35,342 nt of DNA from Treponema sp. UBA4692 (GTDB lineage: Bacteria > Spirochaetota > Spirochaetia > Treponematales > Treponemataceae): positions 1 to 35,342 of the forward strand of contig DHKO01000035.1 of NCBI GenBank assembly GCA_002404895.1, written 5' to 3'. Of the stretch, positions 23,568 through 31,340 are shown in pieces; the first letter of the stretch is position 1; every line of letters starts with the position of its first letter. The notes beneath the pieces are model-generated. The model had not been told where the DNA came from and searched no databases. It was given only the letters and a program-made list of their open reading frames with translations. Position numbers and translations under genes: made by a program.

Positions 23568-24536
23568 TTATGCTCTCTTCAAGTGGATTGCAAATCCGCC
23601 AACTTCTTTGTCAAGGTAAACAACCTTGAGCGGAGAAGCGTTGGCTTTGCCTGTCCATTTTTCTGTTCCGGCAACCGGGTTGAAGCCGAACTTTTTGAGG
23701 TAAGCAAGTGCGCGCTCTACGTTGTTGCAAACCATTGAGATGTGGCCGTTTGTTCCGCGTCCGTTCTCTTTCATGATTTCAACCTGCTCAGAAGCGAAGA
23801 TTGAAGAGTTGCCGAATTTTGAGGCGAATCCGAAAAGCTCGAACTGAGCAGCGATTTCTTTAGCTTCTGCTTCGTTCTTTGCGTTGATTCCCATGTGGTC
23901 AATGTGGAATCCGTGCATTGCTTTTACAGCGTCTTTGCAGATCTGTGTGATTTCGTCCCATTTCTCGCCTTCGATCAATGGCTTTTTAACCATCCATGTT
24001 CCGCCCATGCAGAGAATGTTCTTGCGTTTTGCATATTCAGAAACGTTTTCTGTGTTTACGCCGCCTGTTGGCATGAATGTGCACTGCGGGAATGGACCGC
24101 CGAAGTCGTCGATGATTTTGTATCCGCCCTTGCGCTCAGCAGGGAAAAGTTTAAGGTGTGTAACGCCCTTGTTGATACAAGCTGTGATTTCTGATGGGTT
24201 TGAAATTCCAGGCATTGTTGGAATGTTGTGCGCGATGCACCAGTCAACAACTTCCGGATTGTATCCTGGAGAAACGATGAATTTTGCTCCGGCTTTTACA
24301 GCGCGCTCAGCCTGCTCAACGTTCAAAACTGTTCCGGCTCCAACGAGCATATCAGGCTCAGCCTTAATCATTGCCTCAATCGCTTCAGCTGCGCAAGCTG
24401 TGCGGAAAGTAACCTCAGAAGCAGGAAGTCCGCCCTTTACGAGAGCGTGAGCAAGATCAGCCGCCTTAGAAGCGTCTTCGATTGCGACTACAGGAATAAT
24501 ACCAATGTCACGGAATGTGTCATAAACATCAGCCAT
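23568..24536 (-). CDS. eda: KDPG/KHG aldolase with C-terminal VOC-like domain
   Basis: The first 210 residues are a class I 2-keto-3-deoxy-6-phosphogluconate aldolase, which splits KDPG into pyruvate and glyceraldehyde-3-phosphate (Entner-Doudoroff and hexuronate catabolism). ASEVTFRT holds the catalytic Glu41 and Arg45, HLKLFPAE holds the Schiff-base Lys129, and the phosphate loop PTGGVN is present. Residues about 212-322 form an extra domain (FHIDHMGINAK, GHISMVCNNVERALAYLKKFGF, GGFAIHLKRA) that reads like a glyoxalase/VOC fold. Eda is normally about 210 aa. GAGGT precedes the ATG and a good promoter lies 80-105 bases upstream. Codon use is more like the chaperone genes than its neighbours, suggesting high expression. 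Confidence 0.9.
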   Translation of the reverse strand: MADVYDTFRDIGIIPVVAIEDASKAADLAHALVKGGLPASEVTFRTACAAEAIEAMIKAEPDMLVGAGTVLNVEQAERAVKAGAKFIVSPGYNPEVVDWCIAHNIPTMPGISNPSEITACINKGVTHLKLFPAERKGGYKIIDDFGGPFPQCTFMPTGGVNTENVSEYAKRKNILCMGGTWMVKKPLIEGEKWDEITQICKDAVKAMHGFHIDHMGINAKNEAEAKEIAAQFELFGFASKFGNSSIFASEQVEIMKENGRGTNGHISMVCNNVERALAYLKKFGFNPVAGTEKWTGKANASPLKVVYLDKEVGGFAIHLKRA

Positions 24537-24613
24537 TTTAAGACCTCGAAAAATAAAATTGATTTTGTGACCAGCTTCTCCTCAAAGGATTTTCAGCAAA
24601 GTCAAACAGATAC

Positions 24614-24642
24614 AATATAGTGAATTTTAGAACAAGTGTAAA
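24614..24642 (-). promoter_or_regulatory. promoter of the eda gene
   Basis: On the minus strand TTTACA (24637-24642) and TATATT (24614-24619) are separated by exactly 17 bases, each 5/6 to the sigma-70 consensus. Transcription would begin about 70 bases before the start codon. Confidence 0.65.
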
Positions 24643-24666
24643 CGAGCGGAAAAACCTTTGCGATGT

Positions 24667-24697
24667 ATGCGGAAGCGAATGAACTCAAGTTCCGCAT
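24667..24697. repeat. REP-like hairpin, related to the copy at 3901-4019
   Basis: ATGCGGAA (24667-24674) and TTCCGCAT (24690-24697) form a perfect 8-bp stem with a 15-base loop. The right arm continues as CATGAC, the same tail as the hairpin at 3938-3961. It lies between the nuclease gene's 3' end and the eda promoter. Confidence 0.5.
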
Positions 24698-24736
24698 GAC
24701 AAAAAAACTCTGATTCAGAATAGCGATTTTTCGTTT

Positions 24737-25834
24737 TTATTCCCAAACGCTTTTTTCAAAACTGGCTTCAACCGTGTCTTCTTCTGTGTCGTCAAGTTTA
24801 TTGAAAAAATCGATTCCCGTGCGTTTTTCAACTTCGTCAACGCTCACGGCGTAGTCAAAAATCGTGCCTTGGCATTTTGTGTTCGGAAAGATAAATCCGA
24901 TTGCTGTAACATTTTTTGCGTCGTCTGGCGTTTCCTTGTCGGCTTCGTCTTCATAAAGTGGCGCGAGAAGAACTTTGTAATAATACTGAGGAACGCTAAC
25001 CTTGTTTTTCCCGATTGACTCGTAGTCGCTTGCTTTTTTGTCGAGAACAGGTCCTGAAACAACATAGACTCTGCCGAATTTTTTTGCCCAATCACGCACC
25101 GTCGATTCCAAATCTTTCCAAATTCCTCTATTAAAGCTTCCAGCCTGCGGACTCATGTTCGACATATAAAAAGTTTCGCTCATCGCGTTTTTGTCAAACG
25201 CGAAATCCGCCGCCGGAGAAAGATGCCCGCGGTCGTAGCCGCTCGCCTTGTAGTCCGCCAAAGTCGCCGAGCCTGTTGAAATCTCCGGGTCAGGACGGAA
25301 ATCGTCTGAGCGCGAGGCGTTTTTCACCAGATGCTCTGAAGTGAGGCAATATGCGCTCCATTCCGCCTGCTCGTAGCTTTCGCGGTAGCAGATTGAATAA
25401 TATTCGTAGTTCCGCCTTTCGTGGTCAGAGGCGTGATTTGCCCCGGCGCAAAGCGGAAATTCAAGATTTTTTGGAAGCGAGACAAAGCCGTTTTTTGCAG
25501 TTTCTGATTCAGACTTTTTTTCTTGGTTTTGATTTTTCTGATTTTTGCTTTCGCTGGAATCTTTATCTTGCGATTTCGAAATTTCTGTGCCGGGCGCGTT
25601 TTTGTTTTCAGAAGTTTTCTGCGTTTCTTCCGGCAGATATTTTGCGACGGCCGTTTTTGCCTTTGCAATCTGTGCGTCTGCAAAATCGTGAAACTGCGGA
25701 ACATTTTTATAAAGAAAATATCCGGCAGCAAAAATAACAACCAAAACTGAAACAATTTTTCCGAAGGTCGTTTTCCGTGCTTTTTTTGAACTGTTTTTCC
25801 GTGAATTCGTTCTCTGTGATTTTTTCTTTGCCAT
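24737..25834 (-). CDS. DNA/RNA non-specific endonuclease, membrane-anchored
   Basis: 365 aa. It has a Lys/Arg-rich N-terminus (1-22), one membrane segment at about 25-43, a low-complexity Lys/Glu/Ser linker at about 65-115, then a beta-beta-alpha metal nuclease domain. DRGHLSPAADF at residues 201-211 is the family's catalytic motif (His204 the general base). NMSPQAGSFNRGIWKDLE contains the metal-binding Asn and the conserved Arg. The family includes NucA and EndA, which degrade extracellular DNA or RNA; an anchored, outward-facing enzyme for nucleotide scavenging or DNA uptake would fit. Whether the segment is cleaved is not clear. Neighbours give no operon partner. Confidence 0.9.
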   Translation of the reverse strand: MAKKKSQRTNSRKNSSKKARKTTFGKIVSVLVVIFAAGYFLYKNVPQFHDFADAQIAKAKTAVAKYLPEETQKTSENKNAPGTEISKSQDKDSSESKNQKNQNQEKKSESETAKNGFVSLPKNLEFPLCAGANHASDHERRNYEYYSICYRESYEQAEWSAYCLTSEHLVKNASRSDDFRPDPEISTGSATLADYKASGYDRGHLSPAADFAFDKNAMSETFYMSNMSPQAGSFNRGIWKDLESTVRDWAKKFGRVYVVSGPVLDKKASDYESIGKNKVSVPQYYYKVLLAPLYEDEADKETPDDAKNVTAIGFIFPNTKCQGTIFDYAVSVDEVEKRTGIDFFNKLDDTEEDTVEASFEKSVWE

Positions 25835-25942
25835 AATGAAATTATTCTAGCTCTTATTTTTGAATTTTAGAATAACAAGGCGGATTTTCTCCTATTTTCT
25901 AAACGGCTTAAATTCAATAGAATAAATTGTTTTTGATAAAAT

Positions 25943-26084
25943 GCGTTAGGGGATGTAGCGGCGGCGAAGCCGTTCCAAAAATTTTTGAGCGGAGTGAAAC
26001 GAAGCGAAATAAATTTTTGGAATGAAGCGTGCGAGCGGAACCGCGAAAGCCCCGACGGCAAGCGCAGCGCAGCCAAAACGCCCC
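25943..26084. repeat. GC-rich structured intergenic element
   Basis: This 142-base block is much richer in GC than its surroundings. It begins GCGTTAGGGG and ends AACGCCCC, and contains several nested hairpins: CGGC-GAA-GCCG (25962-25972), a long perfect 12-bp stem TTCCAAAAATTT (25973-25984) with AAATTTTTGGAA (26011-26022), and GCGG-AA-CCGC (26035-26044). It lies 20 bases before asnA. Open frames crossing it are Arg/Pro-rich and look spurious. It looks like a dispersed non-coding repeat or mobile fragment; it may also act in the asnA leader. Confidence 0.55.
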
Positions 26085-26103
26085 AAAAATAGAGGATAAT
26101 AAA

Positions 26104-27141
26104 ATGTCTAGTTTGATTTTTCCAGAGAATTACAAGTCTGTGCTCGGCGAGAAGGAAACGGAGCACGCAATCGTCTTGATAAAGGACTTTTTTCAGCTTC
26201 AGCTTTCAACGGCTTTGAATTTGACTCGCGTAACAGCGCCGCTTTTTGTTGAGAGCGGAAAAGGCTTGAATGACGACTTGAACGGAGTTGAGCGGGCGGT
26301 CAGTTTTCCTGTGAAAGACATGGGCGATGCGAAAATGGAGATTGTCCATTCGCTTGCAAAGTGGAAGCGCGTTAAAGTTACTGAAATGCAGCTTGAGCCG
26401 GGGTTTGGAATTTACACTGATATGAACGCAATCCGCGCGGACGAGGATTTAGACAATGTTCATTCGATTTATGTTGACCAATGGGACTGGTGCCGCGCAA
26501 TCAGCGAGGACGATCGCACTGTTATGTATCTTAAAGAGGCTGTCAAAAAGATTTACGACTGCCTTAAACGCACGGAATTTTTCATTTACGACAGATATTC
26601 GATGATTGAGCCTGTCCTGCCTGAGACTGTGAAATTTGTTTTCAGCGACGACTTGCAGCGTCAGTATCCTGATTTGACTCCGAAAGAGCGCGAGAACAAA
26701 ATCTGTCAGGAATACGGAGCTGTTTTTCTGATTGGAATCGGCGGAAAATTGCCTGACGGATCGATTCACGACGGCCGCGCGCCTGACTATGACGACTGGA
26801 TTACCGAGACTGGCGACGGACACAGAGGTCTTAACGGCGACCTGCTCGTCTGGGATTCTGTTCTGCAGTCTTCTTTGGAGCTTTCTTCGATGGGAATCCG
26901 CGTGAATCCTGAAAGCCTTAAAGCCCAGCTTGAAGAGCGCGGTTGCCCTGAGCGCGCGAATCTTGAATTCCACAAGAGACTTTTGGCGGGCGAGCTTTCG
27001 CAGACAATGGGCGGCGGAATTGGACAGAGCCGCTTGTGCATGTTCTTTTTGCGAAAAGCGCACATCGGCGAAACTCAGGTTTCAATCTGGCCTGAAAAAA
27101 TGCGAAAAGATTGCAAATCGCACGGAATCAACCTTCTGTAA
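26104..27141 (+). CDS. asnA: aspartate-ammonia ligase
   Basis: Makes asparagine from aspartate, ammonia and ATP in the cytosol. The 345-aa length and the opening FPENYKSVLGEKETE fit the AsnA family (class II aminoacyl-tRNA synthetase fold; E. coli 330 aa). VTAPLFVESGKGLNDDLNGVERAVSF is the first family motif, YVDQWDWC the second, and GGGIGQSRLCMFFLRKAHIGE the C-terminal motif 3 with its conserved Arg. The ATG at 26104 has AGAGGA upstream; the frame's upstream extension to 26029 lies in the repeat element. A terminator follows at 27159. Confidence 0.95.
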   Translation: MSSLIFPENYKSVLGEKETEHAIVLIKDFFQLQLSTALNLTRVTAPLFVESGKGLNDDLNGVERAVSFPVKDMGDAKMEIVHSLAKWKRVKVTEMQLEPGFGIYTDMNAIRADEDLDNVHSIYVDQWDWCRAISEDDRTVMYLKEAVKKIYDCLKRTEFFIYDRYSMIEPVLPETVKFVFSDDLQRQYPDLTPKERENKICQEYGAVFLIGIGGKLPDGSIHDGRAPDYDDWITETGDGHRGLNGDLLVWDSVLQSSLELSSMGIRVNPESLKAQLEERGCPERANLEFHKRLLAGELSQTMGGGIGQSRLCMFFLRKAHIGETQVSIWPEKMRKDCKSHGINLL

Positions 27142-27158
27142 TTTTTGGTAAAATCAGA

Positions 27159-27201
27159 AAAGAGGAAACGCAACCTTTTTCAAAGGTTTCTTTTCCTCTT
27201 T
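27159..27201 (+). terminator. two-part hairpin terminator after asnA
   Basis: AAAGAGGAAA (27159-27168) pairs with TTTCCTCTTT (27192-27201). Inside it, AACCTTT (27172-27178) pairs with AAAGGTT (27182-27188) over a 3-base loop. A T-rich stretch follows. The long stem makes it a convincing end of the asnA transcript. Confidence 0.75.
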
Positions 27202-27255
27202 CAAACTCTTTTTCTTCCAAAACTTTAATTTTTGAATCCTTGTTGAAAAGTAAAA

Positions 27256-28338
27256 ATGAAAGCTGAATCCTTTAAAATCAATTCTGAAAATCTCGAAGAT
27301 TCGCTTGCAAAAGCTGTAAAAAGCGGAATGACTGAATTCACTTTGCAGGATTCTTCTATATTAAATCACAAAGGCAGGCTCATAAAATTTTTGAATTTTG
27401 TCGGGCGGCAATGTCCGGAGCTTTTTTTGACGCTTCCTCTTTCGGCAGAAATCCTTGACATGGACGTTTGTCGCGCCTGCTCGCAAGTCAACTGTTCGAT
27501 TGAAATTCCGTTGGCTGGAGAAAGCAAGAACGGCACGTATCTTTTCGACAAGAAATTTTACTCGCGGCGCGCGCAGACTTTGAACACGCTCGGGCTTGTC
27601 TTTGGATTTGAGCTTGATTTTGCGCGTTCTGACGGCGACAGCGTAAAGCTTTTCCGCGACAGGCTGAATTTCGCAGTCTCGCTTTATCCGAATCATATCG
27701 ATTTTCCGCAGCTCGAGTTTTTTTCCGAAGAAAAAAGTTGCGGGAAAAAATCTGAAAAGGAAAAAATCCGAAATTCCGTTCCTTCAAATCAAAAAAATCT
27801 TGAAGAGAAATCCGATTTTCCGCTTCCTAAGCCGACCTCAACTTTTTCAACTCAGGACATCAAGATGACGATGGAAACTGCTTTCGCGTGCCAGGTTTTC
27901 TATACTTTCGGCCGCGCTGTAACCTGGTTCTTGGCAGTCTTGAAGCCTTTAAAAATGACTTCCGACAAATTTTTCAAGGATTTTGCGGAATGGCAGAACC
28001 ACAGTTCTTGCGGTCTGGACTCAAAATGGAGCGTTGACAAGTCGGGACACAAAGAAATCGAAAAAATGCAGCTCGAATTCCTTAAATTTAAATACGCAGA
28101 GAAAAACAAGGATGAGCTTTTTGAAGTTGTGAGCAACGTTGTCCGCTTGAACGGAGCTTTGTCGCGTCTTTACGGCGAGGGCGAGGAAATTGTTCTGGAG
28201 CTTAGCTACAATCCTGACGAGCTTCTTGGCGGCGGCGCGATGGATATTCAGTCGTTTTTCGACAATTCTTTTATGGAAAACAGCCGCGTTAAAGTGTTTT
28301 TCGGCGAGAACGGAGAGGCAGAATATCGCTATTGCTGA
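27256..28338 (+). CDS. uncharacterised protein resembling a degenerate radical-SAM barrel
   Basis: 360 aa, no signal or membrane segment. I recognise no complete family. Residues about 26-175 resemble the second half of a B12-binding radical-SAM core: a strand FTLQDSSI, helix RLIKFLNFVGRQCPELF, strand LFLTLPLS, AEILDMDVCRACSQVNCSIEI, LNTLGLVFGFELDF, then FRDRLNFAVSLYPNHIDF. The N-terminal half of such enzymes, with the CxxxCxxC cluster motif and cobalamin domain, is absent. A charged linker at 155-195 precedes a helical C-terminal domain (about 195-360). It is probably a non-catalytic remnant or binding protein. The start has a weak ribosome site; grpE follows 121 bases later. Confidence 0.6.
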   Translation: MKAESFKINSENLEDSLAKAVKSGMTEFTLQDSSILNHKGRLIKFLNFVGRQCPELFLTLPLSAEILDMDVCRACSQVNCSIEIPLAGESKNGTYLFDKKFYSRRAQTLNTLGLVFGFELDFARSDGDSVKLFRDRLNFAVSLYPNHIDFPQLEFFSEEKSCGKKSEKEKIRNSVPSNQKNLEEKSDFPLPKPTSTFSTQDIKMTMETAFACQVFYTFGRAVTWFLAVLKPLKMTSDKFFKDFAEWQNHSSCGLDSKWSVDKSGHKEIEKMQLEFLKFKYAEKNKDELFEVVSNVVRLNGALSRLYGEGEEIVLELSYNPDELLGGGAMDIQSFFDNSFMENSRVKVFFGENGEAEYRYC

Positions 28339-28396
28339 AAAATGTTGAAAACACGCTTGAAATTTGAGCGCAATTTCTCGTCTAAGAAAATTTTTA

Positions 28397-28426
28397 TTGA
28401 CGATTTTAACCGCGCTTTTGTATCTT
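28397..28426 (+). promoter_or_regulatory. candidate grpE-dnaK promoter
   Basis: TTGACG (28397-28402) and TATCTT (28421-28426) lie 18 bases apart, with start of transcription about 25 bases before the grpE ATG. No CIRCE inverted repeat is visible. A CTTGAAA that could be a heat-shock -35 occurs upstream but has no matching -10. Confidence 0.4.
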
Positions 28427-28459
28427 TAATTACATAAGAACGATTTACAGGACTTTGAA

Positions 28460-29104
28460 ATGAAAAAGGAACATGAAAACCACGAGCATTCCGAGCAGAA
28501 AAAATGCGAGGAGACTCAGAAAAAAGAAGAAAAAGCTAATCAGCAATCTGATTCTCGGAAGGAAGAGGCTGAAAAAACTGAGGCGGAGGCGGAATCTAAA
28601 AAAGACGACGCTGAAACTGAAGAAAAGCCGAAAACTGCTGAGGAGCGAATCGCTGAGCTTGAAGCTGAAATAAAGGACTTGAAGACTCAGGCTCTTTACA
28701 AGGCTGCTGAAACCGACAACTGGCGAAAAAATATGCTCAAGCAGAAAGAAGACGCGGTAGCTTATGCGAACGAGGCTCTTCTTAAAGACTTGCTTGATTC
28801 TCTCGACAATTTTGACAGAACTGCACAGGCCGCAGAAACTGCGACAGATGTAAAATCAATTGCTGACGGAGTCAAGATGATAAACAAATCTCTTACAAGC
28901 CTGCTTGAAAACAAATACAACCTTGTTCCGTTCGGAGCTGAGGGCGAGGATTTCAATCCTGAGCTTCACGAGGCAATTGGAAGCACTGAAGGCGATGTTG
29001 ACAAGGAAAAGCTTAAGGCTGTCTATCTGAAAGGATATAAACTTAAAGACAGGGTAATCCGCCATGCGAAAGTAATGGTGGAAAAGCCGAAAGCGAGTAA
29101 TTAG
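28460..29104 (+). CDS. grpE: nucleotide exchange factor GrpE
   Basis: Releases ADP from DnaK in the heat-shock chaperone cycle. 214 aa. The first 75 residues are an extremely charged Lys/Glu tract, followed by a coiled coil (RIAELEAEIKDLKTQ), the segment AALLKDLLDSLDNFDRT and the C-terminal beta domain with NLVPFGAEGEDFNPELHEAI, the family signature. The N-terminal tract is longer than in E. coli (197 aa in total). It is followed by dnaK after 27 bases, so they form an operon. Confidence 0.93.
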   Translation: MKKEHENHEHSEQKKCEETQKKEEKANQQSDSRKEEAEKTEAEAESKKDDAETEEKPKTAEERIAELEAEIKDLKTQALYKAAETDNWRKNMLKQKEDAVAYANEALLKDLLDSLDNFDRTAQAAETATDVKSIADGVKMINKSLTSLLENKYNLVPFGAEGEDFNPELHEAIGSTEGDVDKEKLKAVYLKGYKLKDRVIRHAKVMVEKPKASN

Positions 29105-29131
29105 TAAATAACTTACGGAGGACAATATATT

Positions 29132-31099
29132 ATGGGAAAGATTATTGGAATTGACTTGGGAACTACCACATCGGAAGTTGCCATTATGGAAAACGGACAG
29201 GCAACTGTCATTCAGAATTCTGAGGGCGGAAGAATAACACCTTCAATCGTTGGATTCACAGCAAAAGGCGAGAGAATCGTCGGACAGGCTGCGAAGAATC
29301 AGGCGATTACAAACCCTAAGAATACGGTTTATGAAGTAAAACGTCTTATTGGAAAGCGTTATTCTGACCTTCAGGAAGAAATCAGGCGTGTTCCTTATGA
29401 AATCGTCCAGAAAGGCGAGAATGTCGCTGTTGTTGTTACAGACAACGGCCAGCGAAAGGAATACACTCCTCAGGAAATTTCAGCTTTCATCTTGCAGAAG
29501 ATGAAGAAAACAGCTGAGGATTACCTTGGCGAGAAAGTTACAGACGCTGTAATCACAGTTCCTGCTTACTTTAACGATGCTCAGAGACAGGCGACAAAAG
29601 ACGCTGGAACAATCGCTGGCTTGAATGTAAAACGTATCATCAACGAGCCTACAGCTGCTGCTCTTGCGTTCGGATTCAAAGAGGACAAGAGCGCGGAGAA
29701 AGTTCTCGCTGTAATCGATGAAGGCGGCGGAACTCTCGATGTTACAATCCTTGATATGGCTGACGGCGTATTTGAAGTAAAAGCCACAAACGGCGATACT
29801 CACTTGGGCGGAGCCGACTGGGACAATGCGATTGCGGACTGGCTTGTAAATTCTTTCAAGGCTGACACTGGAATCGACCTCTCAAAAGACCCGATGGCTA
29901 TGCAGCGTATCAAGGACGAGTCTGAAAAGGCGAAAATCGCTCTTTCAAACCAGTCTTCAACAGACATCAACTTGCCGTTCATTACAGCTGACGCGACAGG
30001 TCCGAAGCACTTGCAGAAGACTTTGACACGCGCTCAGTTTGAAGAGATGACACAGAGCTTGTGGGACAGAGTTCTTATTCCTTGCCAGAATGCGTTGAAA
30101 GACTCTGGATACACAAAAGACCAGATTAACGAGGTTCTTCTTATCGGCGGCTCGTCTCGTATGCCGAAATTCCAGGAAGTTGTAAAGAACTTCTTCGGAA
30201 AAGAGCCATTGAAAGGAATCAACCCGGACGAGGCTGTTTCAATGGGAGCTGCAATTCAGGGCGGCGTTCTCGCAGGCGATGTAAAGGATGTTCTTCTTCT
30301 TGATGTAACTCCTCTTTCGCTTGGAATTGAGACAATGGGCGGCGTTATGACAAAACTGATTCCGAGAAACACGACAATTCCTACAAAGAAGAGCCAGATT
30401 TTCTCTACAGCGGCAGACGGACAGACGGCGGTTACAATTCACGTATTGCAGGGCGAGCGTGAAATGGCTTCTGAAAACAAGACTTTGGGCAACTTTAACT
30501 TGGACGGAATCCCGGCAGCTCCTCGCGGAGTTCCTCAGATTGAAGTTACATTTGATATTGATGCGAACGGCATTGTTCACGTTTCTGCAAAAGATATGGG
30601 AACAGGCAAAGAGCAGCATATTCAGATTACTTCTTCTTCAGGATTGAGCAAGGATGAGATTGACCGCATGGTAAAAGATGCCGAAGCTCATGCAGATGAG
30701 GACAAAAAACAGCGCGAGGCGATTGATGCTAAAAATGAAGCTGACAGCCTTGTTTATCAGACAGAAAAGAGCCTTAAAGAGTTGGGCGACAAGATAAACG
30801 GAGCTGAAAAGCAGAAAGTCGAGGACGCTGTCGCAGACTTGAAGAAAGCAATTGAGGGCGGAAACACTGACGATATCAAGGCAAAGACAGAGGCTTTGAA
30901 GCAGGCTTCTTACAAGATTGCCGAGGAAGTCTACAAGCAGCAGGGGGCAGCTGGCGCGGCAGGAGCTAATGCTGGCGCAGGAGCACAGCCGAATGGCGGT
31001 GCAGACGCTGGAAGTGCAGGCTCTTCTGAAAACTCAAACAACGGCAGCAAGTTCGATAAGGGCAAGGCTGACGATGTTGACTACGAAGTCCATGACTAA
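29132..31099 (+). CDS. dnaK: chaperone protein DnaK (Hsp70)
   Basis: ATP-dependent folding chaperone. The 655-aa sequence has IGIDLGTTTSEVA (residues 4-16), the adenosine loop IGGSSRMPKFQEVV, the linker DVLLLDVTPLSLGIETMGG, a substrate-binding domain and a Gly/Ala-rich tail ending DDVDYEVHD. In the second phosphate motif it reads DEGGGTLDV where most DnaKs have DLGGGTFDV, an unusual Glu. The AGGAGGA-like ribosome site before the ATG is strong and codon use is uniform, both signs of high expression. Confidence 0.97.
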   Translation: MGKIIGIDLGTTTSEVAIMENGQATVIQNSEGGRITPSIVGFTAKGERIVGQAAKNQAITNPKNTVYEVKRLIGKRYSDLQEEIRRVPYEIVQKGENVAVVVTDNGQRKEYTPQEISAFILQKMKKTAEDYLGEKVTDAVITVPAYFNDAQRQATKDAGTIAGLNVKRIINEPTAAALAFGFKEDKSAEKVLAVIDEGGGTLDVTILDMADGVFEVKATNGDTHLGGADWDNAIADWLVNSFKADTGIDLSKDPMAMQRIKDESEKAKIALSNQSSTDINLPFITADATGPKHLQKTLTRAQFEEMTQSLWDRVLIPCQNALKDSGYTKDQINEVLLIGGSSRMPKFQEVVKNFFGKEPLKGINPDEAVSMGAAIQGGVLAGDVKDVLLLDVTPLSLGIETMGGVMTKLIPRNTTIPTKKSQIFSTAADGQTAVTIHVLQGEREMASENKTLGNFNLDGIPAAPRGVPQIEVTFDIDANGIVHVSAKDMGTGKEQHIQITSSSGLSKDEIDRMVKDAEAHADEDKKQREAIDAKNEADSLVYQTEKSLKELGDKINGAEKQKVEDAVADLKKAIEGGNTDDIKAKTEALKQASYKIAEEVYKQQGAAGAAGANAGAGAQPNGGADAGSAGSSENSNNGSKFDKGKADDVDYEVHD

Positions 31100-31101
31100 C
31101 A

Positions 31102-31137
31102 AGAATTAAAAATTACCTTCTTGTAGTTTTTAATTCT
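31102..31137 (+). other. long AT-rich hairpin after dnaK
   Basis: AGAATTAAAAA (31102-31112) pairs perfectly with TTTTTAATTCT (31127-31137), and the stem continues inward by four more pairs. It begins three bases after the dnaK stop. There is no T-run immediately after it, so it is more likely a 3'-end stabiliser than a terminator. Confidence 0.6.
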
Positions 31138-31144
31138 AACTGCG

Positions 31145-31181
31145 AATATTCTGCTTGCTGTTAAGCGGGCAGAATATTTTT
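31145..31181 (+). terminator. terminator of the grpE-dnaK operon
   Basis: AATATTCTGC (31145-31154) pairs with GCAGAATATT (31169-31178). The inner TTGC/GCGG wobble pairs extend the stem to 14 bp, and TTTTT completes the element. Confidence 0.75.
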
Positions 31182-31245
31182 AGGCTTTGTCGGCATCTCT
31201 TTGTGGCAGAGTTGATTTTTATTTAGAATTACCTTTAAATTACAG

Positions 31246-31279
31246 GCGGGAATTTGCTAGTCAGATTCCCGCTTGTTTT
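31246..31279 (+). terminator. second terminator before dnaJ
   Basis: GCGGGAAT (31246-31253) pairs with ATTCCCGC (31265-31272), followed by TTGTTTTTG. It would stop readthrough from dnaK, so dnaJ is likely transcribed from its own promoter. TGCTAAAAT at about 31293 is an extended -10 candidate. Confidence 0.7.
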
Positions 31280-31340
31280 TGATAGTAAAATAATTTGCTA
31301 AAATCAGAATGTAAAAAAATTGGCAATCACAGGTGCAAAA

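Noticed and set aside
26029..26103. 25-codon N-terminal extension of asnA
   Set aside because: Lies in the GC-rich repeat, is Arg/Pro-rich, and the ATG at 26104 has AGAGGA and the family's usual N-terminus.
26449..27063. 204-codon leftward frame
   Set aside because: Antisense to asnA, whose family motifs are unmistakable.
28339..28459. CIRCE or heat-shock sigma promoter upstream of grpE
   Set aside because: No TTAGCACTC-N9-GAGTGCTAA repeat; a CTTGAAA occurs but without a matching -10.
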